Source of the DNA: Balneolales bacterium
Lineage (GTDB): Bacteria > Bacteroidota > Rhodothermia > Balneolales > Natronogracilivirgulaceae
DNA: 64,000 nt
Direction of reading: 5' to 3'
Assembly (NCBI GenBank): GCA_007134845.1
Contig: SLKA01000062.1
Location: 1-64,000, forward strand
The position numbers and the translations under genes are program-made. Position 1 is the first letter of the stretch. Every line of letters begins with the position of its first letter. The notes beneath the pieces were generated by a model. That model was not told the DNA's origin. It ran no database searches and worked only from the letters and a program-made list of their open reading frames with translations. This document shows positions 37,671 through 46,734 of the stretch, piece after piece.

Positions 37671-38538
37671 GACCGGGTCTGATTCGAGTGCCGGTTTTCT
37701 TGAAGCTGAAATCATTCCGGATATCAGGATTTTTGATACTTGGCGGGCACTGATGGATGAGCATGAATACCGTGCGGCTTCTGTAGAATCCGAAAGAATT
37801 TTTTTTCATTCCCATGACCGGCTTATACGCATGCAGGCTATACTGGCCCGCACCTGGGCTTTGAAACATTTGGGTGATTACAACCAGGCATTTGAAAACC
37901 TGCGTCGGGCTTCCCCCCGCGATCTTCCGCCGGAACTGCAGTATCTCATTCATCATGAAAGGACACTATTAATGTACCTCCGGGAAGACTGGGAAGGCGT
38001 ACTGGCAGAATCAGCTCGGCTGAACAACCTGGTCCAGGATCATGGCTGGCGGCTTCTTACCGGATATCTACCCATTTTGGCACTTCTGGAGCTGGAGCGA
38101 TGGGATGAAAGCGGTACTAAAATGAAGGCTTATCTCAACGAATTGGGTGTACCTGCATCCTTGCCCTCGTCCCCGCCGGATCACATCAGCCCCCGCAAGG
38201 CCGTCCTTCTATCCACATTCATCCCCGGTTCAGGACAAATATACGCCGGCAAGACCGGCGAAGGCCTCGGAAGCGCCGGATTGCAGCTTGCAGCTCTGGG
38301 ATGGGGTGCATACAACGTCTATAACGGATTTTATGCCACGGCACTATTTACCGGAGGCGGACTGTTTCAGGCGTTTTATTTTGGTGGCATTGACAGGGCG
38401 GAATATCATGCTGTCGGCCGCAACAGGAAAGCGGCTGAAGATTACAAACGGGCTGTCACTGAATGGTTCCTGGAACAGATTGAGCCGGTGCTGATAAAAA
38501 AAAGGCAAACCCTTTCGGACTCGCCTTTTTCACAATAA
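37606..38538 (+). CDS. DUF5683-like membrane protein with tetratricopeptide-like domain (second copy)
   Basis: The 310-residue paralogue of the preceding protein has a signal peptide (about 1-20, ending ALFSAET), TPR-like helices (about 45-165), then TFIPGSGQIYAGKTGEGLG and two membrane helices near 215-265. The two proteins share architecture and the IPGSGxIYAG motif but have diverged in the helical part. The ATG at 37606 lies 65 bp inside the preceding gene, a long overlap supported by the AGGAAG-like sequence ahead of it and by the good signal peptide. The 3' end contains half of a terminator. Confidence 0.72.
   Translation: MKKLISVYCLICIFPCALFSAETGSDSSAGFLEAEIIPDIRIFDTWRALMDEHEYRAASVESERIFFHSHDRLIRMQAILARTWALKHLGDYNQAFENLRRASPRDLPPELQYLIHHERTLLMYLREDWEGVLAESARLNNLVQDHGWRLLTGYLPILALLELERWDESGTKMKAYLNELGVPASLPSSPPDHISPRKAVLLSTFIPGSGQIYAGKTGEGLGSAGLQLAALGWGAYNVYNGFYATALFTGGGLFQAFYFGGIDRAEYHAVGRNRKAAEDYKRAVTEWFLEQIEPVLIKKRQTLSDSPFSQ
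38496..38530. terminator. Bidirectional terminator inside the 3' end of a coding sequence
   Basis: A-run, AAAAAGGC stem (38499-38506), 16-nt loop, GCCTTTTT stem (38523-38530). The hairpin is flanked by A on the left and T on the right, so it can end transcripts from both sides: the plus-strand envelope cassette and the minus-strand TM2 gene. It lies before the stop codon of the second DUF5683-like gene. Confidence 0.7.
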
Positions 38539-38556
38539 AATACAATTTGTGCGCCG

Positions 38557-38979
38557 CTAATTGCTCCACATGAAGAATCTGGGATTATTGACATAGTTCT
38601 CAAAATTCTTTTCGTCAATAAGCTCAATAAGCAGCATGATCCAGTCAATTGTGGCCACAATGCCGCAGCCTCCTAAAGTCAGAATATAACCGACTCCGGT
38701 CATCGTCGCTGTTCCAAGATAGAAGCGGTGGATGCCAAGAGGACCAAGCACCCAGGCGAGTGCGAAAGCGAGCCCGGGTTGTTTGCCATGATCCGCTCCC
38801 TGCAAAGCTGTTGCTCCGAAGGCTCCGTTGAAGGCAGACATCGGATCGACATGCTGCGAAGTTGCGAACAGATCGTCTACTGCTGCTTCATCGATCGAAT
38901 AGCGTTGATTTGCGTCAGCAGCTGAAACCCAGGACAGTGTCAGAATCAGAACTGCAAGAAGTGAAAGTTTCTTCATCAT
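38557..38979 (-). CDS. Secreted-type TM2-domain protein
   Basis: The start at 38979 is preceded by GAGGT and gives a 140-residue protein; an upstream ATG at 39066 is less likely. It has a signal peptide (about residues 1-23, ending AADA), a polar linker, then a TM2 domain at about 70-125 with two membrane helices: LGPLGIHRFYLG, then GYILTLGGCGIVATIDWIMLLI. TM2 domains are small membrane modules of unclear role, often in envelope proteins. It is near the DUF5683-like genes and convergent with them. Confidence 0.75.
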   Translation of the reverse strand: MMKKLSLLAVLILTLSWVSAADANQRYSIDEAAVDDLFATSQHVDPMSAFNGAFGATALQGADHGKQPGLAFALAWVLGPLGIHRFYLGTATMTGVGYILTLGGCGIVATIDWIMLLIELIDEKNFENYVNNPRFFMWSN

Positions 38980-39092
38980 TAAATACCTCATTGACGGTTT
39001 ATTTTTATTAGTGTTAGACCCACTCTGACATTGAGGATACGTATCTTTCCCGGAAATAAGCAACACCTTTGCGAATTTTTAAACGAAAAACT

Positions 39093-39695
39093 TTAATAAG
39101 CTGCGAGTTTTTCTTTCAGATGCTTGTTCAGCAACTCCCTGGCCCGAAAGATGTGGGCCTTGACCGTTCCCAGGGGCAGTTCCAGCTCCTCGGCAATCTC
39201 TTCATAACTTTTTTCCTCCATATGGCGCATCCGCACCACCAGACGGTATTTTTCCGGCAAACTCTCCACGGCATCCCGAACCATGTTGCGTCGCTGTTTT
39301 CGGATGATATCCATGTCCGTGTGCATGCTTTCATCGGGCAGTTCCAGCTGCATCTCTCCGTCCTTTCCCTGAACAGGTTCGTCAATGGAAAGAGTGCTCA
39401 GTTTTTTCTTTCTGAGATGGTCAATGCTGTGATTTGTCGCAATGCGATAGATCCATGTCGAAAAGGCATACTGTCTGTTGTAGGATGCTAGACAATCAAA
39501 CGCTTTCATGAACGCTTCCTGCACCAGATCATCCACCACATCACGGTTGCGCACCAGCTTCAGGATATGATAATACAGGGCCCGTTGATATTTATCCACC
39601 AGACGCTGATAAGCATGCTGATCACCGGCAAGTGCGGCATCCACCCAGACAAGGTCCTTTCGGCTGCTATCGGTTGATGATGTATTATGAGTCAC
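39093..39695 (-). CDS. ECF-type RNA polymerase sigma factor
   Basis: This 200-residue sigma-70 family factor has region 2 (about residues 30-95: DDLVQEAFMKAF and YAFSTWIYRIATNHSIDHLR) and region 4 (about 140-195: LPEKYRLVVRMRHMEEKSYEEIA, then a helix-turn-helix with LGTVKAHIFRARELL). It has no regions 1 or 3, so it is ECF class. No anti-sigma factor is adjacent, unlike many RpoE operons, so its control is unclear. Envelope genes on both sides make an envelope-stress role plausible (inference). Confidence 0.92.
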   Translation of the reverse strand: MTHNTSSTDSSRKDLVWVDAALAGDQHAYQRLVDKYQRALYYHILKLVRNRDVVDDLVQEAFMKAFDCLASYNRQYAFSTWIYRIATNHSIDHLRKKKLSTLSIDEPVQGKDGEMQLELPDESMHTDMDIIRKQRRNMVRDAVESLPEKYRLVVRMRHMEEKSYEEIAEELELPLGTVKAHIFRARELLNKHLKEKLAAY

Positions 39696-39784
39696 TGCGG
39701 CTCTGCGTTTGCGTTCGGTGCGTATTCAGGAAATATCGGTTTTGACCTTGAAATATAGCAAGTTTCCATTTGAATCGAATACCA

Positions 39785-40630
39785 TTATTTGCGATAGACC
39801 ATCGCCCGCCACTCATTCTCCTTCCAGGTGCCAAGCAGCTCCATCGATGCATAGGCCGGATGATCCCTTATTGCCTGCACATCCTCTTCCAGAATCCCGG
39901 AAAGCATCAGAATGCCACCGGGAAAGAGACGACTGACAAGCTTTTCAGCCAATTCCAGCAGTATATTTCTGTTGATGTTGGCAAGGATAAGGTCGTATTT
40001 CTCCTCCGCCGATATCATCTCCGTTGATCCGATCCGGATTTCCAGACGGTCACTGACAGCGTTCAATCGGGCATTTTCAATGGCATTGTCGTAACTCCAT
40101 GGATCGATGTCAATTCCAGTCGCTTTTTCCGCTCCCAGCCTGAGCGCGGCAATCGCCAAAATTCCGGTGCCTGTTCCCATGTCAAGTACAACGACATCCT
40201 TTCGCACAAACTCGGGCAGCAACCTGAGAAGCAGTCGGGTCGTTTCATGATATCCCGTTCCGAATGCCATTTTCGGATCTATGGTGATCGGGATGGTCCC
40301 GGCAGGCGCAGGCTGATCTGCCCAGGTCGGATGAATGTAAAATCTGCCAATGGTCTGCGGCTGAATGGTTTTCTCCCACTCTTCGTTCCAGTTCCGCTCC
40401 TGCTGTATCTCTTCATCCAGGATACGCCATGTTCCACCAGTCTGTTCCTCCAGCCATTGATTAAGCCGTATTCTTGTGCTTTCTGTAAATTTATCTGCCG
40501 GAATCCACGCATCCATTCTGTCGTTAAGCTGCTCGAAACCTTCAAATCCAAAGGCAAGAAGATCATCTGCAGCAATTTCATGGTCTTCCTGCGGTATGGA
40601 AAGTCTGATTTTGAGATAGTTATTTTTCAT
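39785..40630 (-). CDS. prmA: Ribosomal protein L11 methyltransferase
   Basis: The 281-residue product starts at 40630 (MKNNYLKIRLSIP); the frame is open further upstream only because it runs antisense to another gene. An N-terminal L11-recognition domain (about 1-90) leads to a Rossmann methyltransferase domain with VLDMGTGTGILAIAA (SAM binding), DIDPWSYDNA and LANINRNILLEL. It trimethylates ribosomal protein L11 in the cytoplasm. The 14-15 bp array at 40632-40688 sits immediately before its start. Confidence 0.93.
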   Translation of the reverse strand: MKNNYLKIRLSIPQEDHEIAADDLLAFGFEGFEQLNDRMDAWIPADKFTESTRIRLNQWLEEQTGGTWRILDEEIQQERNWNEEWEKTIQPQTIGRFYIHPTWADQPAPAGTIPITIDPKMAFGTGYHETTRLLLRLLPEFVRKDVVVLDMGTGTGILAIAALRLGAEKATGIDIDPWSYDNAIENARLNAVSDRLEIRIGSTEMISAEEKYDLILANINRNILLELAEKLVSRLFPGGILMLSGILEEDVQAIRDHPAYASMELLGTWKENEWRAMVYRK

Positions 40631-40631
40631 A

Positions 40632-40688
40632 AATAATGGTATCGGGAATAATGGTATCGGGATGATGGTATCGGGATGATGGTTCGGG
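40632..40688. repeat. Four tandem 13-15 bp units between the M28 gene and prmA
   Basis: Units AATAATGGTATCGGG (twice), ATGATGGTATCGGG and ATGATGGTTCGGG run head to tail. The array directly abuts the prmA start codon and ends 6 bp from the stop of the M28 peptidase gene. Confidence 0.88.
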
Positions 40689-40694
40689 AAGGTA

Positions 40695-41732
40695 TCAGCG
40701 AATGCGGTTATAGACAAGTTCAAGCAGCACTTCCCCGACAGCCTGCAATGTTTCGGTACTGATGATATCCATATCGTCGGCATGCGTATGCCAGTGCTCC
40801 GGGAAGTTGATAGCGGTTTGCAGTGGCCGGGGTGGCTTGTGATGAATGATATTGATCGTTGGAATGCCGGTTTTCCGATTGATGATCCAGTGGTCATCGG
40901 CGATGGATGACCCTTTCTCATCGACAAAAAGATGATCGTAACCCATCTGTCGTGCGATTTCCCAGACCTCGTCAACCAGCCCGGGAGCGTATTGCATGGA
41001 AAAACCCTCCCGGGGAAAAACAGCATCACCGGCTCCCACCATATCCAGCAGCACACCAAAGCGCGGCCGGTATTCCGGCACCGGCGGATTTTCAGACCAG
41101 TACCGTGAACCAAGAAAATAGTAATCCAAGTCACCTTCGCGCCCATAGTCTTCGCCGTCAAAAAGCAGGATATCGACTCCAAGCGGCGGCGGATGGTCGT
41201 GGAATATCCGCGCAAATTCCAGTAGAACACCAACACCGCTTCCCCCGTCATCAGCTCCGGGGATAGGCTGACTGCGTTTGAGGGGATCGGGATCCTTTTC
41301 TGCACGCGGACGGGTATCCCAGTGGGCAAGCAGCATTACGCGGTCGCCCATCCCGGGACGAAATGATGCAATGATATTGCCCATCCGGTACATTTCACCG
41401 GAATATCCTGTATGGGTGAACTGCTGAACGTAGACGGCCTGGGATCCGGCATAGCTCTGAAGTGTGCCGACAAGGTAGTCCCTGGTCTTCCGGTGACCTT
41501 CCGAACCCGGATTTCTCGGGCCAAAAGAAACCTGTCGTTCAATAAAGTGATAAGCCGAATCAGCTGAAAAAGCCGGCACTTCACGATCACGGTCAACAAA
41601 GGAGAGGCGAGGGGCACTCACCCCGGAGTCACGCTCTTTTCTGTCGCAAGCCGATGCTGCCACCAGAAACAAGGTAAAGGCGACAAATGCGATATAGGCG
41701 ACAAATGCCATCTGGATAACCCGTCCTGTCAC
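40695..41732 (-). CDS. M28-family peptidase or glutaminyl cyclase lipoprotein
   Basis: This 345-residue protein starts at a GTG at 41732; the ATG seven codons later would remove the only positive charge before the hydrophobic stretch. The signal ends VAASAC (Cys29), a lipobox. Metal-binding motifs HWDTRP, GADDGGSGV, FDGEDYG and HTHADDMD match family M28. The FDGEDYG and WHTHADD form is typical of bacterial glutaminyl-peptide cyclotransferase-like members, so it may form pyroglutamate ends or act as an aminopeptidase. The signal region contains an 18-bp tandem repeat (AFVAYIAFVAF). It lies 15 bp after gatA. Confidence 0.85.
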   Translation of the reverse strand: MTGRVIQMAFVAYIAFVAFTLFLVAASACDRKERDSGVSAPRLSFVDRDREVPAFSADSAYHFIERQVSFGPRNPGSEGHRKTRDYLVGTLQSYAGSQAVYVQQFTHTGYSGEMYRMGNIIASFRPGMGDRVMLLAHWDTRPRAEKDPDPLKRSQPIPGADDGGSGVGVLLEFARIFHDHPPPLGVDILLFDGEDYGREGDLDYYFLGSRYWSENPPVPEYRPRFGVLLDMVGAGDAVFPREGFSMQYAPGLVDEVWEIARQMGYDHLFVDEKGSSIADDHWIINRKTGIPTINIIHHKPPRPLQTAINFPEHWHTHADDMDIISTETLQAVGEVLLELVYNRIR

Positions 41733-41747
41733 AAGGTCACCATCAGG

Positions 41748-43265
41748 TTATTCAACAGAAGAGTCCTGCCCTGTTGCGCACACCATCTCTGCAAGACGTG
41801 CAGCATTGAGCAGATCCGGCTCACGAAAGGCATCCGCCATGAACTGCACACCAATGGGCATGCCGTCGCTGCTGTGCTCCCCGGCAGAGACATTGATCCC
41901 GCAAATTCCGGCCAGATTTGCCGAAATGGTGAAGATATCATTCAAATACATCTGCAGCGGATCATCCTGGATGGCTCCCAGGTCAAATGCGGTGGTAGGT
42001 GCCGTGGGTGAAATAATTACATCCACTTTTGAGAAAGCCTCCACAAAATCCTGTTTGATGAGGCGGCGGATACGCTGAGCCTTGCCGTAATAGGCGTCAT
42101 AGTACCCTGCACTGAGCACATAGGTACCAAGCATGATGCGTCGTTTGACCTCGGGGCCGAATCCTTCGGTGCGGCTCTGCTTGTACAGGCGGATCATCGG
42201 GCTGTCGATGATATCAGAAGAATTCTTTAACCTGGCTTCCTCTTCTTTCAGCTGCGCCCGCACCGCACGCATATCGGCCCTGTGACCATAACGAATACCA
42301 TCGAACCGCGCCAGGTTGCTGGAAGCTTCCGCCGTTGCCAGGACATAATAGGTTGCTATGGCATACTTCAAATGGGGCAGCCGGATGTTCACCAGTTTCG
42401 CACCCTTCTGTTTCATTTTTTCGGCGACATCCAAAACCCGATCCCGTATTTCGGGATCCAGGCCGTCACTGAAATACTCATCGGGAATACCAATCGTAAT
42501 TCCGGCATTGACATTGTCCAGCAGTGTGGAATAATCGGGAACAGGGCGTGATGAGGAGGTCGCATCCCGTGGATCCTGGCCTGCAATCGCCTTGAGCACC
42601 GTCGCCGCATCGCTCACGGTACGGGCAAAAGGACCGATACAGTCAAAGGAAGAGGCAAAAGCAATCAATCCGTGGCGTGAAACACGACCATACGTTGGTT
42701 TGAGTCCGACAACCCCGCAGTACGATGCAGGTTGACGAATCGAGCCGCCGGTGTCTGTACCCAGTGATGCATTGCACATGCCGGCTGCGACGGCAGCAGC
42801 GCTTCCGCCGCTGGAACCCCCCGTAACCTTGCCGGTATTGCGGGGATTTCTGGCCGGGCCGAAAATCGAATTTTCGTTTGACGAGCCCATTGCAAACTCA
42901 TCCATATTGAGCCTGCCAATGATCACGGCATCCTGTGCGTTCAGACGTTCCACCACGGTCGCGCTGTACACCGCCTCATAATTTTCCAGCATTCGTGAGG
43001 CACAGGTGGCCGGATATCCCTCCTGACACAACACCTCTTTGATTCCGATCACGACTCCGGCAAGAGGACCGGCCGTGCCATCCTCAATTTTTTTCTGGAT
43101 CACCCCGGATTGTGCAAGCGCCTGCTCTTTTTGCAGCAGTGTAAAAGCATTGATTTCCGGATTGGCCTCTTCAATACGCGCAACATACCCCTTTACAAGA
43201 TCCGGCAAGATCACCTCGCCGCAGTCAAGTTTCTCGCGCGTGCTGCGAATGTCAAAATATTTCAA
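41748..43265 (-). CDS. gatA: Aspartyl/glutamyl-tRNA amidotransferase subunit A
   Basis: This 505-residue amidase-signature protein has the Ser-cisSer-Lys triad: Lys76 in GIKEV, the GGSSGGS block at 149-155, and Ser175 in DTGGSIRQPAS. Those match GatA; length and the NMDEFAMGSSNENS segment exclude other amidases. It supplies ammonia from glutamine for converting Glu-tRNA(Gln) or Asp-tRNA(Asn). gatB and gatC are not beside it, as is common in this group. tatA lies 65 bp upstream on the same strand. Confidence 0.95.
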   Translation of the reverse strand: MKYFDIRSTREKLDCGEVILPDLVKGYVARIEEANPEINAFTLLQKEQALAQSGVIQKKIEDGTAGPLAGVVIGIKEVLCQEGYPATCASRMLENYEAVYSATVVERLNAQDAVIIGRLNMDEFAMGSSNENSIFGPARNPRNTGKVTGGSSGGSAAAVAAGMCNASLGTDTGGSIRQPASYCGVVGLKPTYGRVSRHGLIAFASSFDCIGPFARTVSDAATVLKAIAGQDPRDATSSSRPVPDYSTLLDNVNAGITIGIPDEYFSDGLDPEIRDRVLDVAEKMKQKGAKLVNIRLPHLKYAIATYYVLATAEASSNLARFDGIRYGHRADMRAVRAQLKEEEARLKNSSDIIDSPMIRLYKQSRTEGFGPEVKRRIMLGTYVLSAGYYDAYYGKAQRIRRLIKQDFVEAFSKVDVIISPTAPTTAFDLGAIQDDPLQMYLNDIFTISANLAGICGINVSAGEHSSDGMPIGVQFMADAFREPDLLNAARLAEMVCATGQDSSVE

Positions 43266-43330
43266 AACGTAGTAATACTTAATTCAAATGCTGTTGTATC
43301 AGGAAATGTTACGCACCTGATCCCCGCGGA

Positions 43331-43591
43331 TCAGTCTGCATCTTCTTCCTTCTCAACTTTTTGCTTTTCCTTTTCACGCGGCTGCTTATCAGGCGGCTGC
43401 TCTTTACGCTCGGATTGGGTGGGTTCCTGCGAACCTTTCTCTATTTCCTTGCGTATGTCGGTTGACGCTTTCCGGAATTCTGTGATTCCCTGCCCTAGTC
43501 CACGCGCAAGCTCGGGGATTTTTTTTGCTCCGAACAGAAGCAACACCACCATGATAATAACCAGCCATTCAATACCGCCAAAAGAACCCAT
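43331..43591 (-). CDS. tatA: Sec-independent translocase component TatA
   Basis: This 86-residue protein has a membrane helix (residues 7-22, [14 protein letters not shown]), then the TatA hallmark [17 protein letters not shown] amphipathic helix, and a long charged tail of Glu, Lys and Gln. It builds the twin-arginine channel. A TatE- or TatB-like role is possible since the three are similar, and no tatC is in the window. A GAGGT lies 6 bp before the ATG. The Tat-signal phosphatase at 31.4 kb would be one client. Confidence 0.93.
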   Translation of the reverse strand: MGSFGGIEWLVIIMVVLLLFGAKKIPELARGLGQGITEFRKASTDIRKEIEKGSQEPTQSERKEQPPDKQPREKEKQKVEKEEDAD

Positions 43592-43775
43592 AAAAATACC
43601 TCAAAATTAATTTTTCATACTATTGTGCTATTCCTTAAAATAGCAAACTTTTACCTCATGGATAACCCCTGACAAAATTATTTTATTGTGATGGCGTTAG
43701 GGACTTGAATTTTATCATAATTATTAGTTTATAACCCTCGAAAGTTACTAACACGAATTTTTATACCGAAACCAT

Positions 43776-44021
43776 ATGATTTGGACTGTTGAACTAGCTG
43801 CAACACTTGAGGATGCCCCCTGGCCGGCAACCAGGAATGAACTGATTGAATGGGCCGAGCGCAACGGTTGCCCCCAGCAGGTGATCGATAATCTCTACGA
43901 ACTTGATGAAGAAGATGACACCCCATACGAAAGTATTGAAGAGATCTGGCCCGATTATATCATGAAAGAGGACTTTTTCCACGGAGAGGAAGACGAGGGA
44001 TTCGACTACGATGACGTCTGA
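43776..44021 (+). CDS. DUF2795-type small acidic protein
   Basis: This 81-residue protein contains WPATRNELIEWAERNGCP (residues 16-33) and a following helix, the pattern of DUF2795, then a very acidic tail (EEDDTPYE, GEEDEGFDYDDV). The family is small, soluble and of unknown function. It lies in a 530-bp gap between divergent tatA and the BamA-like gene and is likely transcribed alone or with the latter (103-bp gap). Confidence 0.75.
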   Translation: MIWTVELAATLEDAPWPATRNELIEWAERNGCPQQVIDNLYELDEEDDTPYESIEEIWPDYIMKEDFFHGEEDEGFDYDDV

Positions 44022-44124
44022 AGCGTCCTTGTCCCGAATCATTGCATCTTTAGTCCAGTATCCAAATTCTTATATTCGGGTGATGCCGCAACTGTAAGTC
44101 ACCCATTATCCGTATCAGTTCCCC

Positions 44125-46455
44125 TTGAAACGCATTTATTGTGTTATATGCCTGAGCCTGCTGTCCGGTCTGATTCCAGCCGTCCTCGCGAAATCCGGCG
44201 CATTTGCCGCCTTCGCAGAGCCACGCGCCGTACAGGCTCAGACAGAGACGCAGGATGAACAGGATGTTGACCTTCGCATCCGGAGAGTTCGTTTTGTCGG
44301 CAATGATTACTTCAGCAATGGAGAATTGCGCAGAATTGTCCGAACGCGGCCAAACAGGCAGTTTCTTGGAGTTCCCGGTCTAACCCTGTGGTATCAGCTT
44401 CACAGAATTTCCAGCCGGATGGGCGAACCCCCATCGACGCTGGATGAAAACCTGCTCGAACGTGATGTCGAGCGGCTGACCAACTTGTACGAATCCAATG
44501 GTTACCGTAACGCAGTAATCGATACAAATATCACCTTTTTTGACAGGGAGCGTGTAGAAGTTTCGTTTATGATCCGCGAGGGCCGCCAGTCACGCATCCG
44601 TGATGTTTTTTTCAGTGGAATGCCTCAAATCGGTTCCGACGATGACATTATTGATTTTTTAAAGGATAGCGAAATTGTTACCAGAGCGATCAATGACACC
44701 TCCTACCACTCAGGCCTGCCCTTCACCTACGAAAAGATTGCAGAAGAACGAAACCGGGTAATCACACATCTACGTAATAACGGTTATGCTTCCGTCTCCC
44801 GCGATTCGGTAGTAGCGGTGGTTCGGGAAGACACGGTTAACACCCTGCAACTCGACGTGATGTTTCGGATTTTTCCGGGCCGGACCTACCAATTCGGTGA
44901 TGTGCATATTGAGTTGCGCGGACCCGCCGGTGAGTTCGAAAATGTGCGACACGATACGCTTTCGGGCCACCCATATACCGAAGATCCCCTCCGCATAGTC
45001 ATCAATATTGATGAATCGGCACGAACGAGGACCGGCCTCATTGCAAAACAGCTTCTCTTCAAACCCGGCAGCCTCTATGATAACAGTGCTTACCGGAACA
45101 CCGTTAACCAGTACCAGAACCTGGGCATGCTTGTGGTCAACCAGTTCGGCCACTCCGACGATGGATCACTGCCCGATTATTCAAATGAATTTCTGCCGGT
45201 ATATGTGAGGATGCAGACCCTTCCCCGGCATCGCATCCAGTTCGATTTTTTCGGGATGAGACGGCTTGGTTTTGGCGCCGGGGCCGGGGTTCGGTATATT
45301 AATAACAACCTGTTTCAGGGTGCTGAAAATTTCGAGGTTGGAGTGCAGGGTAACTTTGAGTTTGTCAGTGGCACACTGCTGAACAGCACCGAGTTGAGCA
45401 CCGCCTATACCGTTCCACGTCTGAATTTTCCGTTCATGCGTCTTGATCAGACGCCCTTTTTCCTGAATGCCAGTACACGCTATCGATTCAGCTGGGCACA
45501 AAGCCGTCAGGAAAACTTTACGATCAACGCCAATTTCCGCTTCAACAACCAGTTCGAGGTGCGGCACCGCCCGCAAATGGCCAGTCTGCTGGATCTGATC
45601 GAACTTGACTGGCTCGATGCCTCGGCCACATCCGAATTTGAACGGAATCTTCGCGATCGGTTCGATGATATTATCGTGGAGCGTATCCTGGAGGATTTCA
45701 ATCCTCAGTTCAGCTCCATTATACGCTACACATTCCGTTTTGCCAATACCGATTTGATCAAGCGGAACTACGGATTTTTCAGTGAATCTTCCATTGAATT
45801 CGGCGGAACCATTCCATATCTGATGGATCGCTTTGTTTTTGAGCCCGGCGATGTACAGGGTACCGTGCCCTCCCTGAACCTGAGCGACAGCACACTCACC
45901 TACAGCCAGTTTGTGCGTGTTTCGTTTGACTACCGTGACTATGAACCGGTTCTTGAAAACGGAGTATTTGCCTGGCGTGCATTTGCCGGTTACGCACATG
46001 CATTCGGAGTAACACAGCAAATTCCACTTAACAGACGCTTTTTCGCAGGAGGAAGTAATGACATACGCGGTTGGCCGCCCCTTCGACTTGGTCCGGCCGA
46101 TCTTAATCCGGGTGCCGGAGAAGTGCCTATCAATGGCGGTGATTTAAAACTGGCCGGCTTTCTGGAATACCGCCATATCTTGTTTCACAATCTACTGAGT
46201 ACAAACTGGGGTGTTGCAGGCTTTACCGACTTTGGGAATATCTGGTATGGCACGCGCAGTCCGTTTGATGAGGGCAAATTCAAATTTGATGAGTTCTACA
46301 AACAGATTGCTGTCGGTTCCGGGTTCGGCCTTCGACTCGACTGGGAGTACCTTATCTTCCGTATTGATGTCGCCTATCGCGTGCATGACCTTCAACGTGG
46401 CTGGTTCAACAACAGCAATCCATACTGGCACTTCGGGATCGGTCACTCCTTTTAA
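44125..46455 (+). CDS. BamA/TamA-family outer-membrane protein
   Basis: The 776-residue protein starts with a signal peptide. POTRA-like domains follow (about 50-330: IRRVRFVGNDYFSNGELRRI, then IREGRQSRIRDVFFSGMP, and RIFPGRTYQFGDVHI). From about residue 385 a 16-stranded barrel of the surface-antigen D15 type begins, with the FFAGGSNDIRGW lid motif near residue 640. Barrel strands such as TEFELS-rich aromatic alternation are typical. It assembles or exports outer-membrane proteins. Being single and smaller than BamA of Bacteroidota (about 850), it may be TamA-like or a dedicated paralogue; BamD or TamB are not nearby. Confidence 0.9.
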   Translation: MKRIYCVICLSLLSGLIPAVLAKSGAFAAFAEPRAVQAQTETQDEQDVDLRIRRVRFVGNDYFSNGELRRIVRTRPNRQFLGVPGLTLWYQLHRISSRMGEPPSTLDENLLERDVERLTNLYESNGYRNAVIDTNITFFDRERVEVSFMIREGRQSRIRDVFFSGMPQIGSDDDIIDFLKDSEIVTRAINDTSYHSGLPFTYEKIAEERNRVITHLRNNGYASVSRDSVVAVVREDTVNTLQLDVMFRIFPGRTYQFGDVHIELRGPAGEFENVRHDTLSGHPYTEDPLRIVINIDESARTRTGLIAKQLLFKPGSLYDNSAYRNTVNQYQNLGMLVVNQFGHSDDGSLPDYSNEFLPVYVRMQTLPRHRIQFDFFGMRRLGFGAGAGVRYINNNLFQGAENFEVGVQGNFEFVSGTLLNSTELSTAYTVPRLNFPFMRLDQTPFFLNASTRYRFSWAQSRQENFTINANFRFNNQFEVRHRPQMASLLDLIELDWLDASATSEFERNLRDRFDDIIVERILEDFNPQFSSIIRYTFRFANTDLIKRNYGFFSESSIEFGGTIPYLMDRFVFEPGDVQGTVPSLNLSDSTLTYSQFVRVSFDYRDYEPVLENGVFAWRAFAGYAHAFGVTQQIPLNRRFFAGGSNDIRGWPPLRLGPADLNPGAGEVPINGGDLKLAGFLEYRHILFHNLLSTNWGVAGFTDFGNIWYGTRSPFDEGKFKFDEFYKQIAVGSGFGLRLDWEYLIFRIDVAYRVHDLQRGWFNNSNPYWHFGIGHSF

Positions 46456-46480
46456 TTCCTGATAATTCCTGCAACGTAAT

Positions 46481-46577
46481 CCGCTCATGGTTGCCATTCA
46501 TAGTTATCCGTTCATAGTAACTCATCCATAGTTACCCGTTCATAGTAAGTCATCCATAGTTATCCGTTCATAGTAAC
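46481..46577. repeat. Seven tandem units of about 14 bp
   Basis: Units of the form CCGTTCATAGTAAC and TCATCCATAGTTAC alternate, so the array also reads as a 28-bp repeat. The first units (46481-46507) are less regular, and 46508-46577 is nearly perfect. It fills the gap after the BamA-like gene. Confidence 0.93.
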
Positions 46578-46734
46578 CCAAGCAATGCAAGCCATGCCAT
46601 TCATTCCGGCTGTCTTTCCGGATAAAGCAATCTCATAACCGGGAGATTTGATAGGTCAATTTTCATTATCATTTTGTACCTTATCAGATGAATTTGGAGC
46701 ACATTTCTGGCATTTACAATCATTTTTCCACTCC

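Noticed and set aside
40631-41329. Long N-terminal extension of prmA
   Set aside because: The extension is antisense-frame reading of the M28 peptidase gene and the tandem array; PrmA homologues begin at about the ATG at 40630.
45181-46020. 279-codon minus-strand ORF
   Set aside because: It is antisense to the barrel part of the BamA-like gene with no motif.
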